NCBI GenBank assembly: GCA_024688685.1
Contig: JAILDX010000017.1
Location: 62,001-126,000, forward strand
DNA: 64,000 nucleotides
Direction of reading: 5' to 3'
Origin: Saccharofermentans sp.
GTDB lineage: Bacteria; Bacillota; Clostridia; Saccharofermentanales; Saccharofermentanaceae
The notes beneath the pieces were generated by a model that was given only the letters and a program-made list of their open reading frames with translations, did no database searches and had not been told where the DNA came from. This document shows positions 1 to 8,269 of this stretch, piece by piece (within the stretch, counting starts at the first letter, position 1; every line of letters begins with the position of its first letter). The position numbers and the translations under genes were made by a program.

Positions 1-1996
1 AGTTGTCATCGAAAACGATATATCCGTTATCCTCGATAGTCTTGAACTCAGCTTTATTGAGAGTCGAATACAGATTGGGATTCGTATCGCCAAGCTCATT
101 GAGCAGCATCTGCCACTGGCTGATATTGCCGGGCGTGGAGCTCTTGAACTCAGGCTGCCTTACGCTGCTGCTGTGCGGATTGCTGACGATAAGTCCCGAC
201 TTGTCATAGACAGTGGAAAGAGACGTCTTGCCGTTATTCTTCTTGGGTTCTTCCTTGATCTTTATGTCATCAACAAAAGAATCCGACAATCCGGGGATGC
301 CGATCTGCCTGTCTTCCGTATTGTCATTCTTCTCAGTCTTAGCAGGCTTCTCATCATCGGCATCGTCTATCTTGACCTTCTCTTCCTTTATAGGCTCGTC
401 AATAACAAAGAGACCCTTTGCAGAAGAATCGGGTTCTTTCTTCGTCTCTTTCTTCTTCTCTTCGTCCTTCTTCCCGTCTTCCTCGCTGTGCTTGCCAAGT
501 GACGCTCTGAGCTGTGCAAGACGGTCAGCCAGAGAGTTCATCTCCTGCTCTTTCCTGTCTTCATTCTCGTTCTTTTTGTCCTCTGACTTGCTCTCAGTTC
601 TGTCTTCTACCGCAATCTCAGTATTCTCTGCAACCTCTTCGCTGAACTCCCGAGTGGTAAACATAAACAGCGGCTTCTCTTCCTTCTTGGGTTCGTCTTT
701 CTCAGGTCCGTCCTTTTTAAGCTCTTCCTTTTTAGGCTCTTCAGCAGTTTTGAAAGTCTCCTTTACTGTCTCCTCCGGAGTCTCTTTCTCTTCTTTGGGC
801 TTCTCTTCCTCAGCAGGCTTCTCGCCGCTCAGGATCTTTGCCGCATTCGCCTGCTTCTTCTCGAAATCAGGGATTACGAGCGGTGTAACAGGAAGACTCG
901 TCTTCCTTCCGCAGATCCTTATAAGACCTGTCTCAAAGCTGGCACTCACGGAAGGTGATGTCTTAAGATCAGACGCCAGCTTGGCCATATATGAAATAAA
1001 TCCGATGAGCGTATCGGGATTGACCTTGCTCGCCGTCATATAAAGCTTCTTCATATCAGCAGGGGAATAATTAACAAGATCCGTAGGATCCGGAACTGTC
1101 CTGATAACAAGCAGATCTCTGAAATACTCAGCAAGATCCAGAACGAATCTCACATAGTCTCTTCCCGATTCAGATATCTTCGCGCAAAGTCTCAGCAGCG
1201 CCTCATAGTTGCCGTCAATCAGAACATCGCCTGTCTCAAGAATGACAGACGTATCTGCAGTTCCCGCAATCTCATGTACGGACTTAGTCGTAATCTCCTC
1301 ACCAAAAGCAGCACCTGCAGCCTGATCAAGCAAAGAGATCGCATCTCTCAACGCACCATCAGAAAGCGCAGCGATCTGCTTCAGCGCATCGTCCTCAGCC
1401 TTGATGTTCTCCTTGTCGCAGATATATCTCAGTCTCTTAACAATAAGCTCGTTCGGAATACGCTTGAAATAATACTTCTGACATCTCGACAGGATAGTCG
1501 GCAGTATCTTATGCGGCTCTGTCGTCGCAAAAAGAAACACAACATGAGCCGGCGGTTCCTCCAGCGTCTTCAGGAGCGCATTATAAGCGCCCGTAGAGAG
1601 CATGTGGACCTCGTCTATGATATAAACCTTGTACTTTGCCTTGGAAGGCGCGAAAACAGCCTCGTCACAGATCCTTCTTACGTTCTCAACACCGTTATTG
1701 GAAGCAGCGTCGATCTCAATAACGTCAAGCAGCGATCCTGCCGCGATACTCTTACAGATATCACATTCATTACAGGGATTACCGTCTTTGGGATCAGTAC
1801 AGTTGATAGCTCTGGAGAATACCTTCGCAATAGTAGTCTTACCGGTACCTCTCTGACCCGCAAACATATACGCATGTCCGATCTTGCCCGTCTTGACAGC
1901 CTGCTTCAGTGCAGTAACTGCCGCATCCTGAGAAGTAATCTCATCAAATGTCTGTGGTCTGAACTTTCTGTATAAAGCGATATGTTCCTGATCCAT
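1..1996 (-). CDS. dnaX: DNA polymerase III subunit gamma/tau (C-terminal part outside window)
   Basis: Clamp-loader ATPase that opens the beta clamp at replication forks. The frame runs off the left edge, so about 665 N-terminal residues are visible. Seen: start MDQEHIALYRKFRPQTFDE, Walker A GQRGTGKTT (residues 47-55), a four-cysteine zinc module (C66, C75, C78, C81), Walker B IIDEVHML (126-133), sensor FATTEPHK and arginine-finger SRC (170-172). From roughly residue 390 the chain becomes a long Glu/Lys-rich low-complexity linker, longer than I would expect for the family. The ATG at 1996 has GAGG about eight bases upstream. The gene follows the SRP RNA gene directly, the scr-dnaX order known from Firmicutes. 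No A-AAA-AAG frameshift site was noticed in the visible part. Confidence 0.96.
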   Translation of the reverse strand, partial: MDQEHIALYRKFRPQTFDEITSQDAAVTALKQAVKTGKIGHAYMFAGQRGTGKTTIAKVFSRAINCTDPKDGNPCNECDICKSIAAGSLLDVIEIDAASNNGVENVRRICDEAVFAPSKAKYKVYIIDEVHMLSTGAYNALLKTLEEPPAHVVFLFATTEPHKILPTILSRCQKYYFKRIPNELIVKRLRYICDKENIKAEDDALKQIAALSDGALRDAISLLDQAAGAAFGEEITTKSVHEIAGTADTSVILETGDVLIDGNYEALLRLCAKISESGRDYVRFVLDLAEYFRDLLVIRTVPDPTDLVNYSPADMKKLYMTASKVNPDTLIGFISYMAKLASDLKTSPSVSASFETGLIRICGRKTSLPVTPLVIPDFEKKQANAAKILSGEKPAEEEKPKEEKETPEETVKETFKTAEEPKKEELKKDGPEKDEPKKEEKPLFMFTTREFSEEVAENTEIAVEDRTESKSEDKKNENEDRKEQEMNSLADRLAQLRASLGKHSEEDGKKDEEKKKETKKEPDSSAKGLFVIDEPIKEEKVKIDDADDEKPAKTEKNDNTEDRQIGIPGLSDSFVDDIKIKEEPKKNNGKTSLSTVYDKSGLIVSNPHSSSVRQPEFKSSTPGNISQWQMLLNELGDTNPNLYSTLNKAEFKTIEDNGYIVFDDN

Positions 1997-2030
1997 CTGA
2001 TAACCCTCTGTTATTCCTGATTAGAATAAA

Positions 2031-2174
2031 CTCATCCCACCTAAACTACAGTCGGTCAGGCACCCTCGCGGCACAAACAGAAATCTGCTTACTGCTGCTT
2101 CCTTCCGGACCTGACAGGGTTCACAACACTGCCTTGCACGAGACCCGAACCGACTGCAGATCAGATGGGATGAG
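2031..2174 (-). ncRNA. ffs: Signal recognition particle RNA (small type, with extended terminal helix)
   Basis: The minus strand carries the conserved apical loop of bacterial SRP RNA: GTCAGGTCCGGAAGGAAGCA (about 2094-2113), followed by GCAGTAAG. This is the Ffh-binding domain IV. The ends pair: TGCAGTCGG (about 2150-2158) with CCGACTGTA, and further out CTCATCCCA (2166-2174) with TGGGATGAG (2031-2039), giving a hairpin of about 144 bases. Without an Alu domain it is the short 4.5S-like form rather than the long Bacillus scRNA. TTTATT follows the closing helix and may end transcription. The RNA guides membrane and secreted proteins to the translocon together with Ffh. Exact processed ends are not known. 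Confidence 0.95.
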
Positions 2175-2181
2175 CTAAGTT

Positions 2182-2187
2182 ATTATA
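2182..2187 (-). promoter_or_regulatory. Extended -10 promoter element of the SRP RNA gene
   Basis: Minus strand reads TGATATAAT, i.e. TGn directly before a perfect TATAAT, eight bases upstream of the proposed 5' end of the SRP RNA. No convincing -35 hexamer is seen, which is common for extended -10 promoters. Confidence 0.5.
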
Positions 2188-2599
2188 TCATATATATTCG
2201 CTTTTTGTGGCTGTTGGAAAATTGATGTAATTAGTGTGTAATATGGGTGTGGGCATGGTTTTGCGGATTACCGATTATTGTGAGTATTTGAAGAAAATCG
2301 GTAACGGTATCGGTAATCGCAGTTGAGTGAAGCATATCCATAGAACTATTCCCAAAATCATTCCCAAAAATCGATGTTTTTTGGGAATGAATTGGGGAAT
2401 ATTTGTTATTTCATATCTCGACTCACATAAACGCTCACAGAAGTTGATGGGTATTTTTGAGTGATTCTGTGAGTATGCTGATGGCAGACTTTATGGTGTA
2501 CCTGTTTATCCTGGATATTAGATCCTATCAAGAATCCGACTCAGGTCGGATTCTGAAGCGAAAGTTGCGATTCAGCTAAACTATCCCCTACCGCACTTA
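2188..2599. repeat. Gene-free stretch with a cluster of inverted repeats
   Basis: No credible reading frame lies here. Four successive inverted repeats are visible: GCGGATTACCGAT (2263-2275) against ATCGGTAATCGC (2309-2320), with a further ATCGGTAA copy between them; CATTCCCAAAAA (2359-2370) against TTTTTTGGGAATG (2377-2389), with another ATTCCCAAAA copy just before; CTCACAGAA (2434-2442) against TTCTGTGAG (2465-2473); and AGAATCCGAC (2531-2540) against GTCGGATTCT (2545-2554), a 10-bp stem with a four-base loop. None has a clear U-tract, so they are not ordinary terminators. Function unknown. Confidence 0.6.
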
Positions 2600-2632
2600 A
2601 TAAAAAACCTGCCCGGTGAGTGCCGGGCAGAC
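2600..2632 (-). terminator. Rho-independent terminator below the pilin fragment
   Basis: Minus strand: perfect 8-bp stem CTGCCCGG / CCGGGCAG (2609-2630) with a six-base loop, followed by TTTTTT. Lies 35 bases below the stop of the broken pilin-module copy. Confidence 0.8.
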
Positions 2633-2666
2633 AAAAATGAATCATAAGGTAATCACATCTACGACA

Positions 2667-3041
2667 CTATTTGAGAGTTATTCCGTAAGTTGAACATAAT
2701 CTGGAGAGGTCTGACTGAGAATAATCAACCTTGCCGTTATAATATCCTTCAAGAAAGTTTGCGACCAGATAACCGTTATTTCTAACATCATTAACACTAA
2801 TAGTGGCATTGTTGTTGCTTGAAGATGATACGTCTGTAACTCCCTTATCATTCCTATAATAAATCCTGTCTGCTGAAGACACTAATCCACCCGAAAGCGT
2901 TACTGTGTCAGCAGTAACATAACCTGAAGGCAAAGTCAAACTGTAATTATTTCTGAACCAATTATACTGGTCTGAAGTCATAACGCAACCGGAATTACTG
3001 ATGAACTGGTTTGTTATAGCATTCTTTGTTACTAGTAGCAA
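2667..3041 (-). pseudogene. 5'-truncated duplicate of the pilin C-terminal module
   Basis: The translated stretch is a diverged copy of the C-terminal part of the pilin-like protein encoded just upstream. TSDQYNWFRNNYSLTLPSGY aligns with TTDQYDWLRNNYGVSLPSGY, then SGGLVSSADRIYYRND with SGGLVSSTPKVYYKND, and both end in YGITLK / YNITLK. It has no N-terminal prepilin signal, no ATG (the first possible start is a TTG at 3041) and no ribosome binding site. A terminator separates it from the intact gene. The likeliest reading is a remnant of tandem duplication, or a silent cassette that could recombine with the intact copy. Translation is doubtful. Confidence 0.75.
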
Positions 3042-3061
3042 AACATAGTGTAATGCCTAAA

Positions 3062-3098
3062 TTAAAAAGAGACATACCCGTCTTGGGATATGTCTCTG
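3062..3098 (-). terminator. Terminator of the pilin-like gene
   Basis: Minus strand: AGAGACATATCCC / GGGTATGTCTCT stem (3068-3097) with a five-base loop and one bulge, followed by a short U-tract (TTTTT), 27 bases below the pilin stop codon. Confidence 0.75.
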
Positions 3099-3124
3099 AA
3101 CTCGCATCTTTATTTACAGCTATA

Positions 3125-4231
3125 TCATTTCAAAGTAATGTTGTACTTGTTCAACAAACCTTGTATATCACTTGAGGAAAATGAAGATACATAGCCTGAA
3201 TAAGGATTGTTTGGATCCTGGTTCGCTCTCCAGTAATCCTTAACATAGTTCTGATAAACATTTGAATCACCTGAGAATGTGTACGTTCCGTCGGATAACC
3301 TGTTTATAGTAAACGTACCTGTATTTCCTCCATTATTAACTGTCAAAGTGGCTGAATTCCCACTTCCAGAAACTGAAGTTACACCTGTATCATTCTTATA
3401 GTAAACTTTTGGTGTCGAGCTAACTAATCCACCAGAAAGGTTGATACTATCAGCAGCTACATAACCAGAAGGCAAAGATACTCCATAATTGTTCCTAAGC
3501 CAATCGTACTGATCTGTTGTTAATACATAACCGGAACTGCTGTTGATCAGTCCACCGTGATATTGAGATGTAAGATTCTGAACAAGATCGGTTCTGCCCG
3601 ACATGCTACTAATTGTATATGTATTGTCTGAATTCTTGGTAAAAGTAACGTCGACTGCTCCTCCATAATTTCCTGAATCGATAGTAACTACAGTCGAATT
3701 ACCATTCTGTCTAATACCTGTAACACCTGAATGATTTGCTTCAACAAGTCCTCCAGAAACATTCCAACCTGCCGGTACGGAACCGCTATTGCCACCAGAT
3801 GACTGAGTTGTCGCAGCTGCCTGAGTTGTCGAACCGGCTGTCGTAGCTGCTGCCGCACTTGCAGAAACCGCTGCATCAGATACTGCTGCGGCCGAAGCAG
3901 ATACTGCTGCTTCAGAAGCCTTTACAGCTGCCGCAGACTGGGATGCCAGACCTGCTGCCGCGATAGAAGACTCAGCTGCCGCTGACTGGGAAGCCAGTGC
4001 GATTGCATTATCGCTTGCTGCTGCGCCGAAGATACCTGCAACTTCAGATCTTGCTGCGATCTCCCAGGCAGACTCGCCTTCATCAGTCGTAAGGCTTGCC
4101 AAATGATTCTTATATCTGTTAAGGTCGATTGCGATACCTGCTGAAACTGCGCCGACAAGTATAACGATGATCGCTATAACCAGCATGATCTCTGTGAGGG
4201 TAAAACCTCTTTTATTCGTGGTGTGTCTCAT
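3125..4231 (-). CDS. Type IV pilin-like protein with Ala/Ser-rich stalk and repeated C-terminal module
   Basis: Predicted surface or pseudopilus subunit, 368 residues. Residues 8-15 (RGFTLTEI) form a class III prepilin signal: cleavage after G9, then the hydrophobic helix LVIAIIVILVGAVSAGIAI that anchors and polymerises pilins. Residues about 65-150 are an Ala/Ser/Thr/Gln low-complexity stretch, perhaps a flexible stalk. The C-terminal half holds two related modules, each starting SGGLV and followed by a Gly/Asn/Ser/Thr-rich beta-type sequence; a third, broken copy lies downstream. I chose ATG at 4231, six bases after GAGGTG; the in-frame GTG at 4240 would overlap that site. No assembly ATPase or prepilin peptidase is in the window, so it is an outlying pilin gene. 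Much longer than typical major pilins; exact role unknown. Confidence 0.8.
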   Translation of the reverse strand: MRHTTNKRGFTLTEIMLVIAIIVILVGAVSAGIAIDLNRYKNHLASLTTDEGESAWEIAARSEVAGIFGAAASDNAIALASQSAAAESSIAAAGLASQSAAAVKASEAAVSASAAAVSDAAVSASAAAATTAGSTTQAAATTQSSGGNSGSVPAGWNVSGGLVEANHSGVTGIRQNGNSTVVTIDSGNYGGAVDVTFTKNSDNTYTISSMSGRTDLVQNLTSQYHGGLINSSSGYVLTTDQYDWLRNNYGVSLPSGYVAADSINLSGGLVSSTPKVYYKNDTGVTSVSGSGNSATLTVNNGGNTGTFTINRLSDGTYTFSGDSNVYQNYVKDYWRANQDPNNPYSGYVSSFSSSDIQGLLNKYNITLK

Positions 4232-4260
4232 AACTATCACCTCGCAAAATAATATAGTTT

Positions 4261-4290
4261 ATTATAGAACACGAAGCATGCTATATTCAA
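4261..4290 (-). promoter_or_regulatory. Sigma-A-type promoter of the pilin-like gene
   Basis: Minus strand TTGAAT (4285-4290), 18-base spacer, TATAAT (4261-4266), 30 bases above the ATG. Close to consensus in sequence and spacing. Confidence 0.65.
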
Positions 4291-4338
4291 TGCATTTGTT
4301 TCACAATTCTGTCACAATTTTATGAACATAATATAAAT

Positions 4339-5253
4339 TCACAAAAAGGATTGAATGTCATCTATGTTGCAGTCCGAATACTCAACATTCGAAGAAAACT
4401 CACGCACGATGTCAAATAGATCAACCGAAGGATTGGCTATAACACAGTCAGCAACCATCAGGAGCAGCTCGCAGGCAAGTCTCGCCCCCTCCCAGGGATA
4501 ACGGAAAATAAAGTACACGAGCATGTTCTCAAACTGAAGTGAATACTGCGGATCATCAAGCACAGTAAACGGATCGGCAGCCACATCTATGCGGCTGTAA
4601 ATAGAAACCCATTCCTGCGACAGCGATTCAAGCTTTTTCAGTACCTCGAGACGTCTTCCGGAGTCCCACAAAGAACCTCCGAGCATTCTGACACGCTCAC
4701 TCAGCGCAGCCGAGCGGTCAGAAGCGGTACGTATCGCATTATCGCGCGCCTCATAAACCTCTGTCTCCAACTCATCCGGCTCTTCCTCCATCACATCATC
4801 AGGATCAAGATCCGAGCCACCCGGCAGAGGGACATCAATCATCCCGAAACCTTTATCCCACCCCAAAATGAGCGGTATCGCCGCCTCACAGCTCAGACCG
4901 ATGCCACACTCAATAACATCACTGCGATAGTTAAAGAAACGCGGATGCTCGTCGCACACGCGGCACAGAGCTTCCTCACCGCACGCCAGGATAAGGTCGC
5001 ACAGCCCGTCATCACGTAACATCGGGCAGCGTCCGTCGGGCTTCAGGACAAAATGAGCCTCGCCTGTCGATGAGCCGTCGTCCTCGACGACAATAGAAGA
5101 GCGGATGCGTTCAGCGAACGCTCCGCTCATATTCATATACTTATCATATGTCTCAGGGTCGATATCGACCTCCCAGTTTGCGCAGCATGTATGTCTGCAA
5201 GCACCTGCTATACAGCGAAACAAAGGATAATACGAAGGCGCTGCAGCCCTCAT
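4339..5253 (-). CDS. FliB-like lysine N-methylase (cysteine-rich)
   Basis: Resembles flagellin lysine-N-methylase FliB, which in Salmonella methylates lysines of secreted flagellin. Seen: the N-terminal block YYPLFRCIAGACRHTCCANW (C-x5-C-x3-CC pattern), then CPMLRDDGLCDLI and LCRVCDEHPRFFNY, which match the family's cysteine clusters and are likely to bind an iron-sulfur or metal site. 304 residues, shorter than FliB of enterobacteria. Its start codon overlaps the transketolase stop region upstream, suggesting co-transcription; downstream is the pilin-like gene with its own promoter. No flagellar gene is in the window, so the true substrate is open; the nearby pilin is a candidate. Family assignment is good, function inferred. 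Confidence 0.75.
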   Translation of the reverse strand: MRAAAPSYYPLFRCIAGACRHTCCANWEVDIDPETYDKYMNMSGAFAERIRSSIVVEDDGSSTGEAHFVLKPDGRCPMLRDDGLCDLILACGEEALCRVCDEHPRFFNYRSDVIECGIGLSCEAAIPLILGWDKGFGMIDVPLPGGSDLDPDDVMEEEPDELETEVYEARDNAIRTASDRSAALSERVRMLGGSLWDSGRRLEVLKKLESLSQEWVSIYSRIDVAADPFTVLDDPQYSLQFENMLVYFIFRYPWEGARLACELLLMVADCVIANPSVDLFDIVREFSSNVEYSDCNIDDIQSFL

Positions 5254-6200
5254 CAGCCCTTGATGTCCTTAAAGACAAACTCACACTCATCAGCGAGATC
5301 TGATGCAGTGAGTCTGTATGCCGAGAAGAGTGCGTCAGGTGTGCCGGACTTGCCGAAAGTATCATTAACACCGAATCTTCTGACGATGCAGGGATGGCTC
5401 TCGCAAACAGCTTCTGTAACCGCTGAGCCGAGACCGCCGTTGATCGTATGCTCTTCTGCAGTAACGATGAGTCCTGTCTCGTGTGATGCCTTCCAGATAG
5501 CCTCCTTGTCAATAGGCTTGATCGTGTGCATATCGAGAACGCGGACATTGAGACCCTTCTCCTTGAGCATATCGTGTGCCTCAAGAGCTGTCTTAACCAT
5601 CAGTCCCGTAGCGATGATCGTAAGGTCATTACCCTCGCGGAGAGTATTTGCCTTGCCCAGAGTAAAAGGAACATCATCACCGTACTCACCGTAAACGGAA
5701 GGAACCTTGGAACGTCCGAGACGGATGTAGAAAGGTCCGGGAGTCTCTATTGCAGCCTTGATGGCCATTCTTGTTGATGCTCCGTCAGAGGGGCATACAA
5801 CCTTGATATTCGGGATAGCGCGCATAACTGCCAGGTCCTCAAGGCACTGGTGTGATGCACCGTCTTCACCGACTGAAAGACCTGCGTGTGAAGCGCAGAC
5901 TTTAACGTCAAAGTTCGGATAGCATACGGAATTCCTGATCTGTTCGCAGTTACGAAGTGATGCGAATGTGGCAAACGAGGAAATGAAAGCTATCTTGCCT
6001 GTTGAAGCAAGTCCTGCCGCAACAGCTGTCATGTTTGCTTCAGCGATACCCATATTGAAGAATCTGTCGGGATATACTGCCGCAAACTTTGCCGTATTTG
6101 TTGACCCGGAAAGGTCAGCATCCATAACGACGATCCTCTCGTCTGTACCAAACTCAACCAAAGCCTTGCCGTAGGCTTCTCTTGTTGCCATCATGCTCAT
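5253..6200 (-). CDS. tkt: Transketolase, C-terminal subunit
   Basis: Second half of a split transketolase (pyrimidine-binding plus C-terminal domains, 315 residues), which with the preceding gene moves two-carbon units between sugar phosphates in the non-oxidative pentose phosphate pathway. Seen: VVMDADLSGSTNT, FFNMGIAEANMTAVAAGLA with the catalytic Glu of the pyrimidine domain, HAGLSVGEDGASHQCLED, and the C-terminal RVLDMHTIKPID and EEHTINGGLGSAV typical of this half. The start overlaps the upstream subunit by four bases (ATGA), so translation is coupled. Two-gene transketolases are common in archaea and Clostridia. Some family members act on other ketoses, but housekeeping transketolase is the simplest reading. 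Confidence 0.92.
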   Translation of the reverse strand: MSMMATREAYGKALVEFGTDERIVVMDADLSGSTNTAKFAAVYPDRFFNMGIAEANMTAVAAGLASTGKIAFISSFATFASLRNCEQIRNSVCYPNFDVKVCASHAGLSVGEDGASHQCLEDLAVMRAIPNIKVVCPSDGASTRMAIKAAIETPGPFYIRLGRSKVPSVYGEYGDDVPFTLGKANTLREGNDLTIIATGLMVKTALEAHDMLKEKGLNVRVLDMHTIKPIDKEAIWKASHETGLIVTAEEHTINGGLGSAVTEAVCESHPCIVRRFGVNDTFGKSGTPDALFSAYRLTASDLADECEFVFKDIKG

Positions 6201-7057
6201 GATGCCACCTCCTGCTCTGCCTTTGCTATAGCAGCATCAAGCTCAGCAACTGCGATCTTGTATTCTTCATCATTTGGAGCCTTGCCGTGGAATCCGGCGT
6301 TATCGTACATAAACGATACTCCCTGTCCCTTGTGAGTCTTACAGACTACGAAGAAGGGCTTTCCCTCTCCCTTATGTGACTTGAAAGCTTCAACAGCCTT
6401 CTCGATCTCACCAAAATCGTGACCGTTGATAGTCATTACGTTCCATCCGAAAGCTGCCGCCTTTGCCTCGACATCGCCAAGGCTCATGACGTCATCAACC
6501 TTTCCGTCGATCTGGAGGCCGTTGTTGTCAAGGAAAGCGCAGAGGTTATCAAGCTTATAGTGAGCAGCGCTCATGAGAGCCTCCCATACCTGACCTTCCT
6601 GCATCTCACCATCGCCGAGAACGGAGAAAACATTGTAATCTCTCTTGTCAAGCTTGCCTGCGATAGCCATTCCGACTGCTGCGGATATTCCCTGTCCGAG
6701 GGAACCTGTTGACATATCGATTCCCGGAGTAGCTCCGATGCAGGGGTGACCCTGGAGGAATGAATCGATCTTACGGAGATTCTTCATCTCATTTACATCA
6801 AAAAAGCCCTTGAGACCCAGCGTAGCATAAAGTGCGGGTGCACAATGGCCTTTGGACAATACAAATCTGTCTCTTGAAGGATCCTTTGGATTAGCAGGAT
6901 CTACGCGCATCTCTGCGTTGTATAAGTAGGTTATGACATCGGCACAGGATAATGATCCCCCCGGATGACCGCTCTTAGCGTTGTAAACACCTTCTACTGC
7001 CCATCTGCGGACCTTGGCCGCAAAAAGCTTCAGTTCTTTTTCCTGTTCCAGTCTCAT
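6197..7057 (-). CDS. tkt: Transketolase, N-terminal subunit
   Basis: Thiamine-diphosphate-binding half of split transketolase, 286 residues. Seen: SGHPGGSLSCADV, RDRFVLSKGHCAPALYA, MSTGSLGQGIS and the ThDP/metal motif GDGEMQEGQVWEA..LDNN. I placed the start at 7057 (MRLEQEKELKLF): AAGGAGT lies eight bases upstream, whereas an in-frame ATG at 7078 has no such site and would add eight unlikely residues. It begins a new run of genes 55 bases below alr and overlaps the C-terminal subunit gene by four bases. Confidence 0.93.
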   Translation of the reverse strand: MRLEQEKELKLFAAKVRRWAVEGVYNAKSGHPGGSLSCADVITYLYNAEMRVDPANPKDPSRDRFVLSKGHCAPALYATLGLKGFFDVNEMKNLRKIDSFLQGHPCIGATPGIDMSTGSLGQGISAAVGMAIAGKLDKRDYNVFSVLGDGEMQEGQVWEALMSAAHYKLDNLCAFLDNNGLQIDGKVDDVMSLGDVEAKAAAFGWNVMTINGHDFGEIEKAVEAFKSHKGEGKPFFVVCKTHKGQGVSFMYDNAGFHGKAPNDEEYKIAVAELDAAIAKAEQEVAS

Positions 7058-7111
7058 ATAAAAACTCCTTGCACACACATGGCTTTACAGCCACAATAAA
7101 ATGTACATTAT

Positions 7112-8269
7112 TTAAGCGAGATTATCAATCATATTATCTGCATAAATTCGAGGGACTCTTTTACCGATTATACAAGTGATTTCGTAGTTAATCGTCCCTT
7201 GATATTCTGCCAGCTCATCGACCGAGCGATGCTTGCCAAACACAGTAACAAGGGACCTTACGCCCACATATTCGTCGATATCGGTAGCATCGAGCATGCA
7301 CATATCCATACAGACGTTGCCGATGATGGGAGCCTTCTGTCCTCCGACCACGAGCTCGAAACCGTTCGAATACCTCCTGGACAGTCCGTCCGCATACCCG
7401 ATCGAGACCGTGAGCACTTTAGTGGGGCGCTTGGCGGTGAAATGCCTGCCGTAGCTTACCGATGTTCCGACAGGTATGGTCTTCATGTGAATGACCTTGG
7501 CAAACCACGACATTACGGGAATGAGATCGATCGGCTTCTTGGGCGCGGGGCATCCGGGCGGCATGAGGCCGTAGAGGATGATGCCTGCTCTGACCATATC
7601 GAGGTGCATTCCCGGGAAGCGGAGTATTCCCGCACTGTTGCAGATGTGGCGTTTCTCAAAAGTGATCCCGCATTTCGAGAGCTCATCGAGCTCACTCATA
7701 AAGCTGACAAACTGTTTCATCGTGTATTCGTCGTCTTCAGTATCCGCAACTGCGAAATGGGAGAATACGCCGTAATGGTCAAGACCGGGAAGGGTGCAGA
7801 TCCTCTTGATATCCTCTGTGGATGAACCGTCGGCGATAAAGCCGAGCCTGCCCATGCCTGTGTCGAGCTTGATATGTATCCTGCAGTTCTTGCCCTGCTT
7901 AACAGCTTCATCGGAAAGGACCTTGGCAGCTTCATAATCGTAGACAGCCTGATCGATGTCATACTTTACCACCTCATCAAAGTGGAGGGGATCCGTATAG
8001 CCAAGAATAAGGATCCTCGCGTCTATCCCCGCCTCTCTCAGCTCAACAGCTTCGCCTATCGTGGCAACACAAAGATAGTCCGCACCGCATTCGATAAGCG
8101 TCTTCGCGCACTCGATGGCGCCGTGACCATAAGCATCCGCCTTGACGACAGCCATAATGCCGGCACCTTCTGCAGTTACCTTCCTGATCTCATTATAATT
8201 GTGTCTTAACGCCGACAGATCGATCTCAACACAGGAACGATCAAACTTATCCGATGTTATCTCACTCAT
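7112..8269 (-). CDS. alr: Alanine racemase
   Basis: PLP enzyme that makes D-alanine for peptidoglycan. Seen: the PLP lysine motif MAVVKADAYGHGA near residue 40, HIKLDTGMGRLGF, the second catalytic tyrosine in SYGRHF, and VCMDMCMLDAT. 385 residues, the usual length. The ATG at 8269 shares one base with the stop of the upstream gene (TAATG), so translation is coupled; a longer in-frame extension upstream lies inside that gene and was not used. Clostridial alr genes often follow the NAD(P)HX dehydratase gene, as here. Confidence 0.95.
   Translation of the reverse strand: MSEITSDKFDRSCVEIDLSALRHNYNEIRKVTAEGAGIMAVVKADAYGHGAIECAKTLIECGADYLCVATIGEAVELREAGIDARILILGYTDPLHFDEVVKYDIDQAVYDYEAAKVLSDEAVKQGKNCRIHIKLDTGMGRLGFIADGSSTEDIKRICTLPGLDHYGVFSHFAVADTEDDEYTMKQFVSFMSELDELSKCGITFEKRHICNSAGILRFPGMHLDMVRAGIILYGLMPPGCPAPKKPIDLIPVMSWFAKVIHMKTIPVGTSVSYGRHFTAKRPTKVLTVSIGYADGLSRRYSNGFELVVGGQKAPIIGNVCMDMCMLDATDIDEYVGVRSLVTVFGKHRSVDELAEYQGTINYEITCIIGKRVPRIYADNMIDNLA

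Noticed and set aside
1274..1975. Plus-strand frame in the dnaX region
   Set aside because: It lies opposite the strongly conserved ATPase core of dnaX and shows no domain.
1..1996. Programmed -1 frameshift site for the gamma form of DnaX
   Set aside because: No A-AAA-AAG heptamer with a following hairpin was found in the visible part.
4339..5253. Evidence for a flagellar gene cluster
   Set aside because: Only the FliB-like gene is present; no flagellin, hook or basal body gene is seen in the window.
7199..7825. Plus-strand frame inside alr
   Set aside because: Mirror of the alanine racemase frame; all motifs belong to alr.
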